A stretch of 64,000 nucleotides of DNA from assembly GCA_902561765.1 (NCBI GenBank), contig CACEQR010000008.1:1-64000 (forward strand). The letters are read 5' to 3'. The position numbers and the translations under genes were made by a program. The DNA is from an uncultured Pelagibacteraceae bacterium. GTDB taxonomy: Bacteria; Pseudomonadota; Alphaproteobacteria; Pelagibacterales; Pelagibacteraceae. The notes under the pieces were generated by a model. It was not told the DNA's origin. It saw only the letters and a list, made by a program, of their open reading frames with translations, and made no database searches. Positions 61,721-64,000 of the stretch are shown in pieces; within the stretch, counting starts at the first letter, position 1, and each line of letters starts with the position of its first letter.

Positions 61721-62839
61721 TTATTTAATACTAGCTTTCATAGCTTCCCATTTTTCACCGAGCTCTGTACCATTATCAGCCCAGTACTCAGCGTTTACTA
61801 AGAAGTATTTTTTAAGGTTAGCTGGTGCTGTTGGCATATGTGGAACCATGTTAGTTTTTCCATCTTTATACCAGGGCTCTCCTGCTTCCATAACTGCAAT
61901 TGATGATTTTCTCCAAGGAGCATATGCAATATATTTTGCACTTCCTGCTAACATCTCTGTGTTAGTCATCATTGCTAAAGCCTTCATAGCGTCTGCTTGG
62001 TTTGGTCCACCTTTTACTAATGCAAAATACTCATAGTCAAGACCTTGTCCATCCCAAACTTGAACTATTGGAGCACCTTCTCCAATTGCTGCATTGAAAA
62101 ATCTTCCATTCCAACCAGTTGCCATTACAACTTCACCACTCATTAATAATTCTGGTGGTTGAGCTCCTGCTGACCAAAATACACATCCGCCATTTGGATC
62201 CTCACAAAGTGCTTTGATTTTATTCATTGCTCTGTCAACATATGCTGGGTCTTCTAATTTTTCGTAAATAAATTCTCCACCTTTACCCATTTTTACGCCA
62301 TCTGCTGCTAATGCAATTTCTAAGTTAGTTAATGCACTTTTGTAAATAGCTCTTTTTCCAGGAAATCTTTGTGTGTTAAAGAAATCTTTAATAGTTTTTG
62401 GAGTGCTTTTTAATAGATCACTATTATAAGCATAGTTCCAAGAATATAAGATATTTCCTACCGCACATTTACTTGGCATATCAGTAAAGAAGTCTTCACT
62501 AGCTGGTGTACCATCTGGTGCTGGTGGGAAATCTTTATCAAAATCAAATTCAACAAAAATTCCTTCATCACAACCATTAATAGTATCGTAAGCGAATACG
62601 TCTATAATATCCCATGTGATTGCTCCTGCTTCTATTTGCGCTTTAATTTCTGAAAGTCCACCTGAATAGTCAACCCACTCGATCGGTACACCTAATGCTT
62701 TCGATGTTGGATCACCATATCCTAACTTTTGACTTTCTGTGTATGCTCCACCCCATGATGCAACAACTACTGCAAAAGCGGATGTAGATACAGAAACTGC
62801 AAATGTTAAAGCAAGTAATAATTTACTTAATTTTTTCAT
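61721..62839 (-). CDS. Polyamine-type ABC transporter solute-binding protein (PotD/PotF-like)
   Basis: 372 residues with a signal peptide (about 1-23, ending AFA). Mature part is SBP family 13 or related: VVASWGGAYTESQKLGYGDP at the mature N terminus, VEWVDYSGGLSEIKAQIEAGAITWDIIDV-type segment, PEELLMSGEVVMATGWNGR-type region. Two cysteines in KALCEDPNGGCVFW may form a loop. It captures the ligand for the downstream permeases. GGAGG ribosome site and TTGACT promoter lie upstream. Putrescine/spermidine is only a family-level guess. Confidence 0.87.
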   Translation of the reverse strand: MKKLSKLLLALTFAVSVSTSAFAVVVASWGGAYTESQKLGYGDPTSKALGVPIEWVDYSGGLSEIKAQIEAGAITWDIIDVFAYDTINGCDEGIFVEFDFDKDFPPAPDGTPASEDFFTDMPSKCAVGNILYSWNYAYNSDLLKSTPKTIKDFFNTQRFPGKRAIYKSALTNLEIALAADGVKMGKGGEFIYEKLEDPAYVDRAMNKIKALCEDPNGGCVFWSAGAQPPELLMSGEVVMATGWNGRFFNAAIGEGAPIVQVWDGQGLDYEYFALVKGGPNQADAMKALAMMTNTEMLAGSAKYIAYAPWRKSSIAVMEAGEPWYKDGKTNMVPHMPTAPANLKKYFLVNAEYWADNGTELGEKWEAMKASIK

Positions 62840-62876
62840 TTATCCTCCGTTTAAACGTTTTTTTTATAAAAAAAAG

Positions 62877-62905
62877 AGTACAGCAACATAGAATATAAGA
62901 GTCAA
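62877..62905 (-). promoter_or_regulatory. Predicted promoter of the potD-like gene
   Basis: On the minus strand TTGACT (62900-62905), 17-base spacer, TGTACT (62877-62882), about 38 bases upstream of the ATG. Gives the binding protein its own promoter downstream of potA. Confidence 0.5.
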
Positions 62906-62938
62906 CAGGTGATTTTGGCGAAAATGTAATAATTTAGC

Positions 62939-64000
62939 TTATTTTGGGTCTAAAGCTCTAGCGTCATGACTGTTCCAGCCAATATTAATTTCATTACCAA
63001 GTTTTATATCTAGGTTTTGAGAACTGTTTGGAACTTTCAATATAAATTCTGAATTACCAAGTAAATTTAATCTTACTCTAGTATGATCCCCGTGGTAAAT
63101 GACCTCTTCGATTTTTCCTTTTTGATTATTATCCATTTTATCTTTAGGGTTTATCAAAGCTCTTTCTGGTCTAATTGATACTGTAGTTTTTTCTCCAACA
63201 GATTTAACTGAAATTGGATTGGCAATTATTTCACCTTTTTCTAATTTAACTTTACATGTTCCATTTGAAATTTCAGAAACTTCTCCTCCGAAAGTATTAT
63301 TTTCTCCAATAAATTCTGCAACAAAAGAGTTTACAGGTTCTTCATATAACTTATCAGGACTTGATAGTTGTTGAACTTTGCCATCATTGAATACTGCAAT
63401 TCTATTTGACATCGTTAAAGCCTCACCTTGATCATGAGTTACATAAACTACTGTCACACCAATACTTTCATGAATATGTTTAATTTCGTATTGCATGCTT
63501 TCTCTTAAATTTTTATCTAACGCGCCTAAAGGCTCATCCATTAAAACAACAGCAGGATCAAAAACTAACGCTCTTGCAACTGCCACTCTTTGTTGTTGAC
63601 CGCCAGATAGTTGTCCTGGCATTCTATTTGCAAATCCGCCAAGCGAAACCATTGCTAAAGCTTTGTCCACTTTTTTTTCTATATCCTCTTGAGACATTTT
63701 TCTTACCTTTAATGGAAATGCTAAATTTTCAAAAACTGTCATGTGAGGAAATAAAGCATAATTTTGAAAAACCATTCCAATCCCTCTTTTGTGTGGCGGA
63801 ATATTAGAAATTGGATTGTTATCTAAAAATATTTCTCCGTTAGTTGGAGTTTCAAAACCTGCAAGCATCATCAGACACGTAGTTTTTCCTGAACCTGAAG
63901 GTCCAAGCATTGTTACAAACTCCCCTTCTTCAATATCCAAATTCAGATCTTTTACTACTAATACTTTTCCGTCGTAACTTTTGTCTACTTTATCAAATTT
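62939..64000 (-). CDS. Polyamine-type ABC transporter ATP-binding protein (PotA-like), start beyond window
   Basis: The frame is open to the right edge: 353 residues are visible, beginning KFDKVDKSYDGKVLVVKDL. The TTG at 63940 is internal, since family-typical sequence continues upstream of it. Walker A GPSGSGKTT, signature LSGGQQQRVA, Walker B VVLMDEPLGALD and switch VTHDQGEA are all present, plus the C-terminal TOBE-type domain (TTVSIRPERALI). Energises the PotB/PotC-like permeases. It lies 99 bases upstream of the binding-protein gene, which has its own promoter. Confidence 0.92.
   Translation of the reverse strand, partial: KFDKVDKSYDGKVLVVKDLNLDIEEGEFVTMLGPSGSGKTTCLMMLAGFETPTNGEIFLDNNPISNIPPHKRGIGMVFQNYALFPHMTVFENLAFPLKVRKMSQEDIEKKVDKALAMVSLGGFANRMPGQLSGGQQQRVAVARALVFDPAVVLMDEPLGALDKNLRESMQYEIKHIHESIGVTVVYVTHDQGEALTMSNRIAVFNDGKVQQLSSPDKLYEEPVNSFVAEFIGENNTFGGEVSEISNGTCKVKLEKGEIIANPISVKSVGEKTTVSIRPERALINPKDKMDNNQKGKIEEVIYHGDHTRVRLNLLGNSEFILKVPNSSQNLDIKLGNEINIGWNSHDARALDPK

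Noticed and set aside
63938-63940. TTG as start of the potA-like gene
   Set aside because: Frame stays open upstream to the window edge with family-typical sequence, so the true start is outside.
63574-63977. Plus-strand open frames opposite the potA-like gene
   Set aside because: They run antisense to a well-supported ATPase gene, have no family motifs and are shadows of its codon pattern.
1-64000. tRNA, rRNA, CRISPR, insertion sequences, prophage, long repeats
   Set aside because: Reading the few short intergenic gaps gave no cloverleaf, spaced direct repeats, transposase or integrase; long A/T runs reflect base composition.

Overview
The window is a gene-dense, very AT-rich bacterial segment. 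Intergenic gaps never exceed about 150 bases and neighbouring genes often overlap by 1-13 bases. Gene content and protein sequences point to a streamlined marine alphaproteobacterium of the SAR11 clade (Pelagibacterales). The main evidence is a trimethylamine/TMAO catabolic set, an N-methylglutamate pathway, several high-affinity ABC transporters, DmdA/GcvT-type demethylase paralogues and a near absence of regulators. I saw no rRNA, tRNA, CRISPR array, insertion sequence or prophage. Both edges cut genes: fhs on the left and a potA-type ATPase on the right.

Layout. (1) 1-8.4 kb: the end of formate-THF ligase, then a minus-strand sugar/glycoside uptake and breakdown operon (solute-binding protein, two permeases, GH63 glycosidase, iron alcohol dehydrogenase, class I amidotransferase) with a G3P dehydrogenase gene upstream. 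No ATPase gene for this transporter lies in the window. (2) 8.5-31 kb: methylated-amine catabolism. It holds tmm, glpK, tmoV, tmoW, three small envelope genes, tmoX, tdm, a MarR-like small protein, an FAD dehydrogenase, a glutamine-synthetase-like ligase, mgsABC, an unknown protein, amtB with two tiny membrane proteins, gmaS and a diaminopropionate ammonia-lyase-like enzyme. (3) 30.9-46.4 kb: housekeeping genes (phrB, yjbQ, zapE, bamB, a YfgM-like gene, acnA, a LysE exporter, csaA, argE, an aldehyde dehydrogenase, an agmatinase-type ureohydrolase, a beta-oxidation fusion protein, bioY). (4) 46.5-63.9 kb: a peptide-type ABC importer (minus), a seven-gene plus-strand catabolic cluster (GcvT-like, peptidase E, 2-hydroxyacid oxidase, TPP enzyme, transthyretin-like, DmdA-like, thiolase) and a polyamine-type ABC importer (minus).

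How the genes work together. TMA is oxidised to TMAO by Tmm. External TMAO enters through TmoXWV, and Tdm splits TMAO into dimethylamine and formaldehyde (or methylene-THF). Monomethylamine would be loaded on glutamate by GmaS, converted to N-methylglutamate by MgsABC and oxidised by an Mgd-type FAD enzyme, returning glutamate and a C1 unit. AmtB recaptures ammonium and Fhs handles C1-THF. The dimethylamine monooxygenase step and the usual MgdBCD subunits are not in the window.

The most interesting uncharacterised part is the 52.0-59.5 kb cluster. It carries two different folate-dependent demethylase-type (GcvT family) proteins together with a peptidase, a hydroxyacid oxidase, a TPP lyase/decarboxylase and a thiolase, between two importers. 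It looks like a complete route for a methylated organic substrate that I cannot name. A second pattern is regulatory: the substrate-binding-protein genes of the ABC operons tend to have a TTGACT -35 box upstream and an RNA hairpin downstream.
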